From Asticcacaulis sp. AC466 (GTDB taxonomy: Bacteria > Pseudomonadota > Alphaproteobacteria > Caulobacterales > Caulobacteraceae), in the NCBI RefSeq assembly GCF_000495815.1, contig NZ_AWGE01000005.1:338459-402458 (forward strand): a stretch of 64,000 nucleotides of DNA, in the 5' to 3' direction. The translations under genes were made by a program, and so were the position numbers. The first letter of the stretch is position 1, and the number at the start of each line of letters is the position of its first letter. The notes below the pieces were generated by a model. The model searched no databases. It saw only the letters and a program-made list of their open reading frames with translations, and had not been told where the DNA came from. Below, piece by piece: positions 1 to 9,337 of this stretch.

Positions 1-1
1 C

Positions 2-334
2 GGTCTCGCGCCGGGAGCCTTGCCGGACTATACCTTCCTGCTGTCCCCGTCCTACTCGGTCGGCAAGATATCGGTTGGTGTCAGCGTCAACGGTCAGGGC
101 AAAAGCTATGCCTCCAGCGGTCAGCATGTCGATGGCCAGACCTTCGTCAACGGCGTAGTGAAGTTCCGCCCAACCGATGGATTGGAACTGGCTCTAAACG
201 CCAACAACCTGTTCGATACGCTTGGCTATCGCGGGAGCGGCAATCTCCTGCAAACCAGCACAACGTCGGGAATCTTCTCGAACTCGGCCGTGCTGGGGCG
301 TACGGTTACGGCGTCGCTACGCTACACGTTCTAA
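2..334 (+). CDS. TonB-dependent receptor, C-terminal fragment (runs off window start)
   Basis: The open frame enters from the left edge and ends at TAA 332-334, so only about the last 110 residues of an outer-membrane receptor are present. They are beta-barrel strands: alternating aromatic/polar residues, a typical late segment with 'LALNANNLFDTLGYRG' (the 'N-x-x-N-L-F-D' signature of TonB receptor barrels) and a terminal strand ending 'ASLRYTF' with the C-terminal phenylalanine needed for outer-membrane insertion. The plug and substrate type cannot be seen. The genes downstream (halogenase-like protein, alpha-galactosidase, MFS transporter) suggest this is the outer-membrane importer of an alpha-galactoside locus, which is inference. 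A strong terminator separates it from the next gene. Confidence 0.85.
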   Translation, partial: GLAPGALPDYTFLLSPSYSVGKISVGVSVNGQGKSYASSGQHVDGQTFVNGVVKFRPTDGLELALNANNLFDTLGYRGSGNLLQTSTTSGIFSNSAVLGRTVTASLRYTF

Positions 335-373
335 CAAACCCTGATCCCGGCACTCACCCGCCGGGTTCCGGTT

Positions 374-420
374 GAACGGACACTGTCCGCTAAGGCAGTG
401 TCCGTTCTTTCCTCTTTTTC
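374..420 (+). terminator. Rho-independent terminator after the first TonB receptor
   Basis: A perfect 12-bp stem (GAACGGACACTG at 374-385 with its complement at 396-407) encloses a 10-nt loop and is followed by a pyrimidine/T-rich run to 420. It lies 40 bp after the receptor stop and 31 bp before the halogenase-like start, so it should end or attenuate receptor transcription. Confidence 0.85.
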
Positions 421-450
421 AGGTATCTCCTTTTCTCCAGGCGCCCGCCC

Positions 451-1974
451 ATGACCGCGACAGACCGCAGCATTCGCAAGATCGTTATTGTCGGCGGTGG
501 TTCTGCTGGCTGGATGACGGCGGCGGCGCTCAGCAACGCGTTACAGACCGGCTGCCACATCACGCTGATCGAATCCGAAGAGATAGGCACGGTCGGTGTG
601 GGCGAAGCGACCATTCCAGCTATCAAGATGTTCAATCAGACCCTGGGGCTGGACGAGAATGCGTTTCTCAAGCGGACCCAGGGCACCTTCAAGCTGGGCA
701 TACAGTTTGTCGATTGGGGCCGCCGCGGCCATAGCTATTTTCACCCCTTCGGCACCTATGGCCGGCCGTTCGATACGGTCAACGCCCACCACTTTTGGCA
801 ACGGGCGTTCGAAGCGGGCAGGGCATCCAGCCTGGATGACTATTGCATGGCCTGGGCCGCCGCCTCACGGGGACGGTTCGCGCCGCCCTCCACCGATCAG
901 CGCAATGTCTTGTCGACCTATGATTATGCCTATCATTTCGATGCCGGGCTATATGCGCGCTTCTTGCGCGAATATGCCGAAGCTCGCGGCGTTCAACGTA
1001 TGGAAGGCAAGGTCTCGGACGTCGCCATGGACGCCATGTCCGGTCATGTTACCTCCGTTCAGATGGAAGATGGCCGCTGTATTGAGGGCGAGTTGTTTAT
1101 CGATTGCTCGGGATTTCGCGGCCTGCTCATCGAAGGTGCACTGAAAACCGGTTATTGCGAGTGGACGGATTGGCTACCCTGCAACCGCGCCGTGGCCGTA
1201 CCGTGCGCCGCCACGCCCGAGCCCATCCCCTATACTCGCGCCACTGCCCGCGACGCCGGCTGGCAATGGCGCATCCCGCTCCAGCACCGGACCGGCAATG
1301 GCTATGTCTATGCCGCCGATCACATCAGCGATGAGGCGGCGGCGGACGAGCTCATGGCCAATCTGGATGCGCCCACCTTGGCGGCGCCTCGCTATCTGCG
1401 GTTTGTTACCGGTCGCCGTCGGTTGTTCTGGAATCGCAATGTCATCGCTATCGGCTTATCGAGCGGTTTCATAGAGCCTCTGGAATCAACCAGCCTGCAC
1501 CTCATACAGGCAGGCATCGCCAAATTGCTGGCCTTTTTTCCGGACCTGGGTTTCGATCCTATGACGAGGGATGAGTATAACCGCGTGGCGACTAACGAGA
1601 TCGAGCGTATCCGCGATTTCATCATTCTCCACTATCGCTTGACGCAAAGGACCGACAGCGCGCTGTGGCGTTATTGCGCCGCCATGGGCATCCCCGACAC
1701 GCTGGCGGAAAAAATTGAGCATTTCCGCCAACACGGCCGATTGATTCAGCGCGATTTCGAACTCTTCGGACCGGCGTCATGGCTGGCCGTGCAGATCGGG
1801 CAATTGAACACCCCCCAGAAGACCGACCCGCTCATGGCCTATCGGACGCTGGATGCAGCGCCCTGGCTCGATAAGTTGCGCGAGGCCATGGCCGCGGCTG
1901 CCGCCGGCCTGCCAACTCACGGCGCCTATATTGATCGCTATTGCAAGGCTGAACAGGACCCTCTCTCATGTTGA
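451..1974 (+). CDS. Flavin-dependent tryptophan-halogenase family protein
   Basis: A 507-aa member of the FADH2-dependent tryptophan halogenase (PrnA/RebH) family, enzymes that chlorinate or brominate aromatic rings with reduced flavin, O2 and halide. An N-terminal FAD-binding motif 'GGGSAGW' lies at residues 15-21. The halogenase marker 'GWQWRIP' is present. Lysine 81 ('TFKLGIQF') and glutamate 345 ('PLESTS') fall where the catalytic Lys and Glu of PrnA/RebH lie, so the active site looks complete. It overlaps the following alpha-galactosidase by 7 bp and so is probably cotranscribed with it. Halogenase homologues beside TonB receptors in sugar loci are common in Caulobacterales and Xanthomonadales but, to my knowledge, have no settled function. 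A real halogenation role is therefore not assured. Confidence 0.85.
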   Translation: MTATDRSIRKIVIVGGGSAGWMTAAALSNALQTGCHITLIESEEIGTVGVGEATIPAIKMFNQTLGLDENAFLKRTQGTFKLGIQFVDWGRRGHSYFHPFGTYGRPFDTVNAHHFWQRAFEAGRASSLDDYCMAWAAASRGRFAPPSTDQRNVLSTYDYAYHFDAGLYARFLREYAEARGVQRMEGKVSDVAMDAMSGHVTSVQMEDGRCIEGELFIDCSGFRGLLIEGALKTGYCEWTDWLPCNRAVAVPCAATPEPIPYTRATARDAGWQWRIPLQHRTGNGYVYAADHISDEAAADELMANLDAPTLAAPRYLRFVTGRRRLFWNRNVIAIGLSSGFIEPLESTSLHLIQAGIAKLLAFFPDLGFDPMTRDEYNRVATNEIERIRDFIILHYRLTQRTDSALWRYCAAMGIPDTLAEKIEHFRQHGRLIQRDFELFGPASWLAVQIGQLNTPQKTDPLMAYRTLDAAPWLDKLREAMAAAAAGLPTHGAYIDRYCKAEQDPLSC

Positions 1975-3176
1975 AACTCTTGATGAAGGCGCTGTTCGTG
2001 GCGTGCCTTTTCGCGGGGGCCATAGGTCCCGCCTGCGCCGAAGACGGCGTCCAGCTCCATGTCCCCGATAACGGCCTGGCCCGCACGCCGCCTATGGGGT
2101 GGAATTCCTGGAACAAGTTCGGGTGCGACATCGACGAAGGCAAGATTCGCGCTGTTGCCGACGCTCTTGTGGCGTCGGGCATGAAGGCAGCGGGATACAC
2201 CTATGTGGTCATCGATGATTGTTGGCAAACCGGGCGTGACGCCAACGGCAATATTGTTGCGGATGTCGCTAAATTCCCGTCCGGAATCAAAGCTCTGGGA
2301 GATTATATTCATTCGAAAGGTTTGAAGTTTGGCCTCTATTCGGATACCGGAATTGCGACCTGCCAGGGCCGCCCCGGCAGCCGGGGGTACGAATATCAGG
2401 ACGCGCGCACCTATGCCGGATGGGGTGTCGATTATCTCAAATACGACTGGTGCAACACGGCGACGCAGGATGCGCGGTCGTCCTATATGCTGATGGGGGA
2501 TGCCCTGGCCAAATCCGGTCGGCCGATCCTGTTCAGTATATGTGAGTGGGGCAAGCATGACCCCTGGGAATGGGGGCGTGCGGTTGGCGGCAATATGTGG
2601 CGCACCACAGGCGATATCTGGGACAACTGGGAAGGGCAAGGCAACCATGGCGATTGGTTTGGCGTGCTGGACATTCTCGACCGCCAGGCCAATTTGTACA
2701 GCCATGCCGGACCCGGCGGCTGGAACGATCCCGACATGCTGGAAGTTGGCAATGGTGGCATGACACCCGCACAGTACCGCGCACATTTCAGCCTGTGGGC
2801 CATTCTGGCTGCCCCGCTGATCGCCGGCAACGATTTGGCGCATATGGACGCAGCGACGCTTGATATCCTGACTAACCGTGATGTCATCGCCGTCGATCAG
2901 GACGTGTTGGGTGTCCAGGGACGCCGCGTCTACCAGAACGGCGACCAGGAGGTCTGGGCCAGGCCGCTGGCCGACGGCGGTCGGGCGTTCGTGCTCTTGA
3001 ACCGTAGCAAGACGGCGCAGACGATCACCGCCGCCTGGACCGATATCGGCTATCCATCACAGGCCAGCTTGCAGGTCCGCGATCTGTGGCTGCATAAGGA
3101 AATGGGTGCGTTTACCGGCCAGTACAGGGTGACAGTCCCGGCCCAGAGCGCCGTCATGATCCGGCTTCATACTTAA
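1968..3176 (+). CDS. GH27 alpha-galactosidase (secreted)
   Basis: A 402-aa glycoside hydrolase family 27 enzyme that hydrolyses terminal alpha-1,6-galactose from melibiose, raffinose or galactomannan side chains. A hydrophobic N-terminus with a small-residue end ('[10 protein letters not shown]') is a signal peptide, so it should act in the periplasm or outside. The family opening '[10 protein letters not shown]' is present. The nucleophile is D160 in 'YLKYDWCN' and the acid/base is D216 in '[10 protein letters not shown]'. The C-terminal all-beta domain (about 300-402) ends near the stop, a normal length for GH27. The ATG start overlaps the preceding stop by 7 bp, and the MFS gene follows after 19 bp, giving a halogenase-galactosidase-transporter operon. 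Confidence 0.93.
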   Translation: MLKLLMKALFVACLFAGAIGPACAEDGVQLHVPDNGLARTPPMGWNSWNKFGCDIDEGKIRAVADALVASGMKAAGYTYVVIDDCWQTGRDANGNIVADVAKFPSGIKALGDYIHSKGLKFGLYSDTGIATCQGRPGSRGYEYQDARTYAGWGVDYLKYDWCNTATQDARSSYMLMGDALAKSGRPILFSICEWGKHDPWEWGRAVGGNMWRTTGDIWDNWEGQGNHGDWFGVLDILDRQANLYSHAGPGGWNDPDMLEVGNGGMTPAQYRAHFSLWAILAAPLIAGNDLAHMDAATLDILTNRDVIAVDQDVLGVQGRRVYQNGDQEVWARPLADGGRAFVLLNRSKTAQTITAAWTDIGYPSQASLQVRDLWLHKEMGAFTGQYRVTVPAQSAVMIRLHT

Positions 3177-3195
3177 AGAGACAAAGGCGATTACC

Positions 3196-4431
3196 ATGTC
3201 CACCTCTCACACCCGGCCGGAACAGGCATCATTGCGCGCCATCCGAATATTGACCTATCTGATGTTCATGATGTTCGCCATGACCACCGACAGCGTCGGC
3301 GTCATCATCCCCGAAGTGATCAAGGCTTTCAACCTGACCATGGCCGAGGGCGGCGCCTTTCAGTATGCGACCATGGGCGGCATAGCCTTGGCCGGACTGG
3401 GCTTGGGCTTCCTGGCCGACCGGCTGGGGCGCAAGGGCACCATCATGCTGGGCCTGGTTTTGTTTGCCCTGAACGCCTTCTTGTTCGCGGTCGGCGACCG
3501 GTTCGGCTTTTTCCTCGTGCTCCTCTTTGTTTCCGGGGCGGCGATCGGGATTTTCAAAACCGGCGCCCTGGCCCTGATCGGCGATATATCCTCATCGACG
3601 GCCAGTCATACGCGGACCATGAATATGGTCGAAGGTTTTTTCGGCGTGGGCGCCATTATCGGACCCGCCCTTGTCACGCAACTGCTGCATGCCGGCCTGT
3701 CATGGAAATGGCTATACGTGATCGCGGGCGTCCTGTGTTTGCTCCTCATCGTCGTGGCCCAGGTTGTAAAATATCCGCACAGCGTCCGTCATGCGGATGC
3801 GCTGCCGAGCCTGGCAGTAACCCTCAAGGTGCTGTCCGATCCCTTCGCCTTGGCGTTCAGCGCCGGCGCCATGCTCTATGTCGGCGTGGAGGCGGCCATC
3901 TATGTCTGGATGCCGACCCTGCTGAAAGCCTATAGCGGATCGTGGCTGTTTTTGGCGACCTATGCCTTGTCGATCTTCTTCATCCTGCGGGCAGCCGGGC
4001 GTTTCTTAGGCGCGGCCATGCTCGCCAAACTCAGATGGACCAGCGTCCTGGTCATCTGTTCCGCCGCCATCTTCGTCTGTTTCTGCGCCGCGATGATAGG
4101 CGGCGCGTCGGTGGCCATTGTCAGCCTGCCGGTATCGGGCCTGTTCATGTCGGTCATCTATCCCACCTTGAACTCGAAGGGGATAAGCTGCTTTCCGAAG
4201 CAGCAGCACGGCGCCGTCAGCGGTGTGATCCTGTTCTTCACCTGCCTTAGCGCGGCGGTGGCCCCCTTTGTCATGGGGGCAGTCAGCGATGCTTTTCACA
4301 GCCCGTGGTATGGCTTTGGCGTTGCCACCGCCCTGTCGGCAGTCCTGTGCGTGATCATGATCGCAAACGCATTGAGCGGATTGAGCGACAAACGTCTGGC
4401 CCTGCTGGATAGCTCCGAATATTCGTCCTGA
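3196..4431 (+). CDS. MFS transporter, probably sugar uptake
   Basis: A 411-aa major facilitator superfamily permease with twelve hydrophobic segments by eye. The cytoplasmic loop 2-3 motif 'GFLADRLGRKG' is intact, and a long cytoplasmic loop lies near residue 200. Its position 19 bp after the alpha-galactosidase suggests it carries the released galactose or galactoside across the inner membrane; the substrate is inferred from context only. No strong hairpin with a T-tract follows the stop. Confidence 0.85.
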   Translation: MSTSHTRPEQASLRAIRILTYLMFMMFAMTTDSVGVIIPEVIKAFNLTMAEGGAFQYATMGGIALAGLGLGFLADRLGRKGTIMLGLVLFALNAFLFAVGDRFGFFLVLLFVSGAAIGIFKTGALALIGDISSSTASHTRTMNMVEGFFGVGAIIGPALVTQLLHAGLSWKWLYVIAGVLCLLLIVVAQVVKYPHSVRHADALPSLAVTLKVLSDPFALAFSAGAMLYVGVEAAIYVWMPTLLKAYSGSWLFLATYALSIFFILRAAGRFLGAAMLAKLRWTSVLVICSAAIFVCFCAAMIGGASVAIVSLPVSGLFMSVIYPTLNSKGISCFPKQQHGAVSGVILFFTCLSAAVAPFVMGAVSDAFHSPWYGFGVATALSAVLCVIMIANALSGLSDKRLALLDSSEYSS

Positions 4432-4588
4432 GGTGAGATGTGAAGCGCGGCACTCACTTGTGAGAACTGAACGCAGAGGCATTCTCAACTTATTGATCAA
4501 ATTGACATTTTTTGCGATCGCAGGGCCAGAGAGGCTTGCCAGGCCGTCATAGACATTCTAAGTTGACCTCCACATTTTGGAGGTGATC

Positions 4589-5290
4589 ATGGCCGCGAAG
4601 CATGCCGTTCACGAACGGCATTTCATTTCCAGGGTCGGCTGGCTTCGCGCCGCCGTGCTGGGCGCAAACGACGGCATTATTTCCGTCGCTAGCCTGATTG
4701 TCGGTGTTGCGGCAACGCAGTCGGATAAGGGGACCGTCGTTCTGACCGGCCTGGCGGCATTGGTGGCCGGCGCCTTGTCCATGGCAGCGGGAGAATATGT
4801 CTCCGTCAGTTCCCAGGCTGATACCGAACGGGCGGACCTGGAGCGAGAGCGTCAGGAACTGGTGGATTTCCCGGCTGCCGAGCTGGAGGAGCTGACCCAG
4901 ATCTATGTCGGGCGCGGATTGACGCGGGAACTGGCCGAAGTCGTTGCGACCCAGTTAATGGCCAGTAATGCGCTGGAGGCCCACGCGCGCGATGAACTTG
5001 GCATTTCCGAACATATGCAGGCCCGCCCGGTCCAGGCCGCGCTGACATCGGCTGCGACGTTCGCCTCAGGCGCTATATTGCCGCTGGGCGCCTTGCTTTT
5101 AAGTCCTCGTCCGCTTGCCGTATGGACGGTGACGGCATCTGCGCTTGTGTTCTTGGGTCTACTTGGCGCTCTAGGGGCGACAACCGGTGGGTCCAAGGTG
5201 ACAAAGGCCGTGGTGCGCGTTGTCTTCTGGGGAGGTATAGCGATGGCGGTTACGGCTGGAGTCGGTCATATCTTCGGCACGACGCTGTAA
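4589..5290 (+). CDS. VIT1/CCC1 family membrane protein
   Basis: A 233-aa protein of the vacuolar iron transporter (VIT1/CCC1) family, which moves Fe2+ or Mn2+ across membranes, usually to detoxify them. The N-terminal segment 'RVGWLRAAVLGANDGIIS' and the following 'AAGEYVSVSSQ' are family signatures. Hydrophobic helices lie near residues 15-70 and, after a charged cytoplasmic stretch rich in Glu (about 75-135, the metal-binding domain in this family), near 145-230. The ATG at 4589 is chosen because a near-perfect GGAGGTGAT ribosome-binding site lies directly upstream. A TTG 12 bp earlier is less likely. It is monocistronic and convergent with the RND pump gene. Confidence 0.88.
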   Translation: MAAKHAVHERHFISRVGWLRAAVLGANDGIISVASLIVGVAATQSDKGTVVLTGLAALVAGALSMAAGEYVSVSSQADTERADLERERQELVDFPAAELEELTQIYVGRGLTRELAEVVATQLMASNALEAHARDELGISEHMQARPVQAALTSAATFASGAILPLGALLLSPRPLAVWTVTASALVFLGLLGALGATTGGSKVTKAVVRVVFWGGIAMAVTAGVGHIFGTTL

Positions 5291-5319
5291 TTTGCCGCAA
5301 TGCCGGTGTGAACCCGCAG

Positions 5320-8300
5320 CTATGTGTTCGGCGTGGATGTGGCGCTGCGTGGTTGACGAAATTTCCAGATCATGGCCGGCAGCACCAGAAGGCTCATAAG
5401 GGTCGAGGTAATCAGGCCGCCCAGGATCACAATGGCCATAGGCCCTTGGATTTCCCGGCCTGCCTGACCGGTGCCGAACGCCAAGGGCAGCAGACCCAAG
5501 GCCGTAACCAGTGCGGTCATCAAGATGGGCGTGACCCGTTCCTGGGTCGCACGCACGACCGTTTGCAACGACCAGTCATGACCCTCCTCAATCAGTTGCT
5601 GGACATGGGCCAGAAGCAGGATGGCATTGCGGGCGGCTACACCGATGAGGGTCACGAATCCGACCAGAGAACCCAGCGACAGACTGGCACCGGTCAAGGC
5701 GACGGCGGCCACGCCGCCGACCAGGGCGAATGGCGCCGAAGCGACGATAAGGGCGACCGCGCGGGTGCTGCCGAACGCCAGGGTGAGAAGGGCGATGATC
5801 CCTACGATCGCCACGGCGGTGTTCAACAGCAATTCGTTGCGGGCGGCATTTGCGTCGTCCGCGACGCTGACATATTCGACATAGACGCCTGGCGGTAGTT
5901 TGACATGCGCCTCTATCGCGCGCTGAGCAGCCTGGGTAACGGCGGCGACGTCCGCCGGGGCCGGATTGGCCGTGACCGTCTCAACCAGCCGGCCGCCGTT
6001 GTGTGAGATGATAGTCCGGCTTTCCCCCAGCGTGACCTGGGCAATATCACCCAGGTGGGCGACCGATCCATCAGGCCCGCGCACCAGCAACTGGGCGACG
6101 CCTTCCGGGCTCTGGCGCAATTCGTTGGGCAGGGTGACGGCGACATCGAGCACCCGGTCATTGCGGTAAATCTGAGCGGCGGTTGCGCCTTCGTAGGCGC
6201 TTTGCACCGCCCCCAGGATATCCACCGGCGTCAGACCGCGTTGCGCCGCCGCAGCGCGGTCGATATCGATATGCACGCTGGGTGTTGACGGCGGGGTCTG
6301 GACCTTGACGTCGCCGGCTGCCTTGAGTTTGGACAATTCGCTGGATACCTGTGTGGCGGTCGCGGCCAGCGTGTCGGCGTCGCCGCCATATAGATTGACG
6401 GCCAGGGCTGCGGTTTCACCCGTCAGGGATTCACCGATACGGTCACCCAGAAAGGTGAGGACTTCGGTTTCCAGACCGGGATAGCCGTCAAGCACGGTAT
6501 GTATCTTGGCTTCGATCTCATCCTGCTTCCGACCGGACAGGTGCGGCTTCAATTCGACGTGGAACTCGCTTTTTTCCGGCCCCCAGGTATCTTCGCCGCC
6601 TTCTGAACGGCCGATCTGCTGTTCGACCGACGCGATGCCGTCGATGGCCAATAGATCCTGCGAAATGGACTCGCCGTAGCGTCGCATGACCGACAATGAG
6701 GTGCCGGGATGCGCAGATACGCCCAGCACGAAATGACCTTCCTTGAAGGCGGGCAACAGTTCGCCGGAAAAGAAGAACATGCCGGCAATCGCGGCGGCGC
6801 TGACCAGGCCGGCGGCCGCGAACAGGACGCGCGGTCGGTCACAAAGACGATACAGAACACTCGCATGCCAGGCCTTTAGCCGGACCAGTGCGCGCGGTTC
6901 TTTCGGAAGCTTGGTCTTTTGCAGGAAAAGCAGGCTGAGCGCGGGCGTCACGATAATGGCGACGGCCAGAGAAATCAGGGTCGACAGGATGAAAGCCAGG
7001 GCAAGCGGCGCGAAAAAGGCGCCCTGCAAGCCGTGCATCATCAACACCGGCACCAGGATCAGGGCGACGACGAGGGTCGCATAGATAACCGGTGAGCGCA
7101 CTTCCAGTGACGCCCGCAGGATGGTGTCACTGACGCTGGCGCCTTCCGGCCGTTCCCGCAGGCGATGGACAATGTTTTCGACATCGATAACCGCGTCATC
7201 GACCACGACGCCCAGCGCCACCGCCAATCCGCCCAGGGTCATGGTATTGATGCTGAGCCCCATGCGGTCCATCACCATCACGGTCGCCAGAAGCGACAGG
7301 GGGATGCTGACGAAGGAAATCAGAACGGTCTTCAGGTTACGCATGAAGACAAACAGGATGACCGCAATCAGCACTGCACCGATCAGCAGGTCGTCCAGGA
7401 TACCCGACAGGGCGGTCTCGATGAAGTTGGCCGGGCGATGGAGGTTGGCGGACATGGTGATGCCCTGCGATTTCAGGGCTGGCGCCATTTCGGCCAGGGC
7501 GGCCTCGACGTCGCGGGTGACTTTAAGGGTATTGGCGCCGTACTGGCTGGACAGGGAAATCAGTACGCCCGGTTGCCCCACGATGACAGCGTCACCGAAG
7601 TCCGGGGCCGGCGCTTCGACGACCTCTGCCACGTCACCTATGTGGACGATGGCAGCCGGACCGTTTGCGGCCCCCGAAGCGGCGGCCAGTGGCGTTGCCG
7701 CGATGTCGGCGATGGTAGCGGCCTGTGCCTTGGGCTCGACCAGTATGCGTTGCTCGGACGTGTCGATGAAACCTCCACCACTCAGCGCGGTCGATGTTTG
7801 CGTAGCCTTGAACACATCGTCCAGGCTGAGGCCGCGCGCAGACAAAGCTTCCGGATTGACGCGCACCTCGATGCGCCGGACGCTGCCGCCATAGACTGTG
7901 GCGCGGGCAACGCCCGGCACGGCCATCAGGCGTGGCCGCAATTGCCACTGCACGAAATCACGCAACGCCTGCGGGTCCAGCTTTTCACTAACGAAACCGA
8001 CCTTGAGCAGGTCCATGGTGGACGAGGTCAGAGGCGCCACCTTTGGCGCATTGGCCCCGGCGGGAAGGCTCGCGGCGGCTTCGTTCAATGCCTCGGCGAC
8101 GATTTGGCGGGCGCGATACGGATCTGCGCCCGCCTTGAAGGTGACGTTGACCAGACTAAGTCCCTGGATGGACTGCGATCGGACGCTCTGCACGCCTGCC
8201 GCGCCGTTGATCGCCTGCTCGACCGGACGGGTGACAAGCTGTTCGACCTGATCGGCGGCCAAGCCCGGGGCTTCCGTCTGCACCTCGGCCTGGGCAGGCA

Positions 8301-8427
8301 CAAAGTCGGGAAAGACGTCGTAATTGGCACGGGTGAGGGTGAAGCCACCGGCCACCAGCAGCAAACAAGCGGCCAGGGCGACGAGGCGGGCATGGGCGAG
8401 GCTCAACCGGACAAGCGAACTCAGCAT
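5320..8427 (-). CDS. CzcA/CusA-like RND efflux pump, inner-membrane subunit
   Basis: A 1035-aa resistance-nodulation-division proton antiporter, normal length for the family, with one N-terminal transmembrane segment, two large periplasmic loops and the two blocks of helices at about 330-540 and 850-1020. The helix-4 motif 'VVVDDAVIDVENIVHRL' with paired aspartates is typical of the CzcA-type branch, although its similarity also reaches exporters of organic compounds. It is the last gene of a minus-strand operon after the TolC-like and adaptor genes (4-bp gap to the adaptor). The tripartite complex would pump substrates from periplasm or cytoplasm to the outside. Metal ions are the guess from family, but substrate specificity cannot be read from the sequence. 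Confidence 0.92.
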   Translation of the reverse strand: MLSSLVRLSLAHARLVALAACLLLVAGGFTLTRANYDVFPDFVPAQAEVQTEAPGLAADQVEQLVTRPVEQAINGAAGVQSVRSQSIQGLSLVNVTFKAGADPYRARQIVAEALNEAAASLPAGANAPKVAPLTSSTMDLLKVGFVSEKLDPQALRDFVQWQLRPRLMAVPGVARATVYGGSVRRIEVRVNPEALSARGLSLDDVFKATQTSTALSGGGFIDTSEQRILVEPKAQAATIADIAATPLAAASGAANGPAAIVHIGDVAEVVEAPAPDFGDAVIVGQPGVLISLSSQYGANTLKVTRDVEAALAEMAPALKSQGITMSANLHRPANFIETALSGILDDLLIGAVLIAVILFVFMRNLKTVLISFVSIPLSLLATVMVMDRMGLSINTMTLGGLAVALGVVVDDAVIDVENIVHRLRERPEGASVSDTILRASLEVRSPVIYATLVVALILVPVLMMHGLQGAFFAPLALAFILSTLISLAVAIIVTPALSLLFLQKTKLPKEPRALVRLKAWHASVLYRLCDRPRVLFAAAGLVSAAAIAGMFFFSGELLPAFKEGHFVLGVSAHPGTSLSVMRRYGESISQDLLAIDGIASVEQQIGRSEGGEDTWGPEKSEFHVELKPHLSGRKQDEIEAKIHTVLDGYPGLETEVLTFLGDRIGESLTGETAALAVNLYGGDADTLAATATQVSSELSKLKAAGDVKVQTPPSTPSVHIDIDRAAAAQRGLTPVDILGAVQSAYEGATAAQIYRNDRVLDVAVTLPNELRQSPEGVAQLLVRGPDGSVAHLGDIAQVTLGESRTIISHNGGRLVETVTANPAPADVAAVTQAAQRAIEAHVKLPPGVYVEYVSVADDANAARNELLLNTAVAIVGIIALLTLAFGSTRAVALIVASAPFALVGGVAAVALTGASLSLGSLVGFVTLIGVAARNAILLLAHVQQLIEEGHDWSLQTVVRATQERVTPILMTALVTALGLLPLAFGTGQAGREIQGPMAIVILGGLITSTLMSLLVLPAMIWKFRQPRSATSTPNT

Positions 8428-8431
8428 GGGT

Positions 8432-9337
8432 CTACTCGTCTGCAGGACGGGAGGTGGCAGCGGTCAGCAGGGCGGAGGCGCCTTGCACGACCAGGGATTC
8501 GTTGGCGCTGAAGCCCGCGCTGACGATCAGGCCTTCGGGCGTGACGCGTGCCGGGGTGACGATACGCCGAACAAAGGTTTTCGGACCTGTTTTAACATAG
8601 GCATAGACCTTGCCGCCGCTGCGCAACAGCGCTGTGTTCGGGATCAAAAGGCCAGTCGTGCCCCCGCCGCCGTATAACGACGCCTTCATGGTCAGGCCCG
8701 TGCTCAGGTAGGCGGCATCCGCGCCGCTGACCAATGTCATCACGCCCGGCGATTGCAAGCGCGCGTCGGCGGTCCGGGCAATGCCGAGCACGCGGGCTTC
8801 TACCGACCCGATGGCGCCGAGATCAAGCGTCGCCGACCGGGCCCCTTTCAATCCTTGCCCGGAGGGCGTGTCGATCCGCACCAGCGCCGCCTTGCCGCTC
8901 GACAGGTCGCTACCTAATTGCCGCAGGGCCGTGTCCGACAGGCCCGCGAAATAGGTGCCCCATTCCAGTCCGACACGTTGTCTGAGCAAGGTCACCTTTG
9001 CCTGGTCGGCGCGTGCCTGGGCCTGGGCGGCTTCGGCCGCCTTCGCTGACACGCTGGCGTCGCGGGCCAGGGCCTGACTGCGGCTCGCCTCCGCCTGAGA
9101 CGCGGTATAGGCCGATTGCGTGGTTGCCAGATCGCTCAGTAGGGTCAGAAGCGGGGTTGGGTCGGCAACGGACGCAAAGGCGCTGGTCGCATCGGAACTA
9201 TGGGCGGGCTGAATGGGGGCGACACGGATCTGTAGCCGCGTCTGGGTCTTGCCGTCCAATTGTAGGGGCGTGTCTTGCGCCTGGACGGCGCCGGCGGCGA
9301 GCATCAGGGTAAGGGCAGCGGTGGTCAGCAATTTCAC
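8432..9337 (-). CDS. RND periplasmic adaptor (membrane-fusion) protein
   Basis: A 301-aa HlyD/AcrA-type adaptor that bridges the RND pump and the TolC-like channel. It begins with a signal peptide ('LMLAAGAVQAQD'), then a short alpha-helical hairpin rich in Ala, Gln and Arg (about residues 70-125), a beta-barrel region and a membrane-proximal C-terminal domain. It is shorter than the usual 350-420 aa, with little sequence before the hairpin, so the N-terminal lipoyl half is reduced. Its start overlaps the TolC-like stop by an ATGA, so the two are translationally coupled. Confidence 0.85.
   Translation of the reverse strand: MKLLTTAALTLMLAAGAVQAQDTPLQLDGKTQTRLQIRVAPIQPAHSSDATSAFASVADPTPLLTLLSDLATTQSAYTASQAEASRSQALARDASVSAKAAEAAQAQARADQAKVTLLRQRVGLEWGTYFAGLSDTALRQLGSDLSSGKAALVRIDTPSGQGLKGARSATLDLGAIGSVEARVLGIARTADARLQSPGVMTLVSGADAAYLSTGLTMKASLYGGGGTTGLLIPNTALLRSGGKVYAYVKTGPKTFVRRIVTPARVTPEGLIVSAGFSANESLVVQGASALLTAATSRPADE

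Noticed and set aside
1938..2843. Minus-strand 301-codon frame over the alpha-galactosidase
   Set aside because: Entirely inside a gene with intact catalytic motifs on the plus strand and with no ribosome-binding site or domain.
4502..4530. Sigma70 promoter (TTGACA) before the VIT1 gene
   Set aside because: The TTGACA hexamer has no plausible -10 at 15-19 bp; too weak to call.
7165..8511. Long plus-strand open frame of 448 codons opposite the RND pump and adaptor
   Set aside because: Its frame mirrors the coding strand of clear pump and adaptor genes and the translation has no recognisable domain; a GC-rich antisense shadow.
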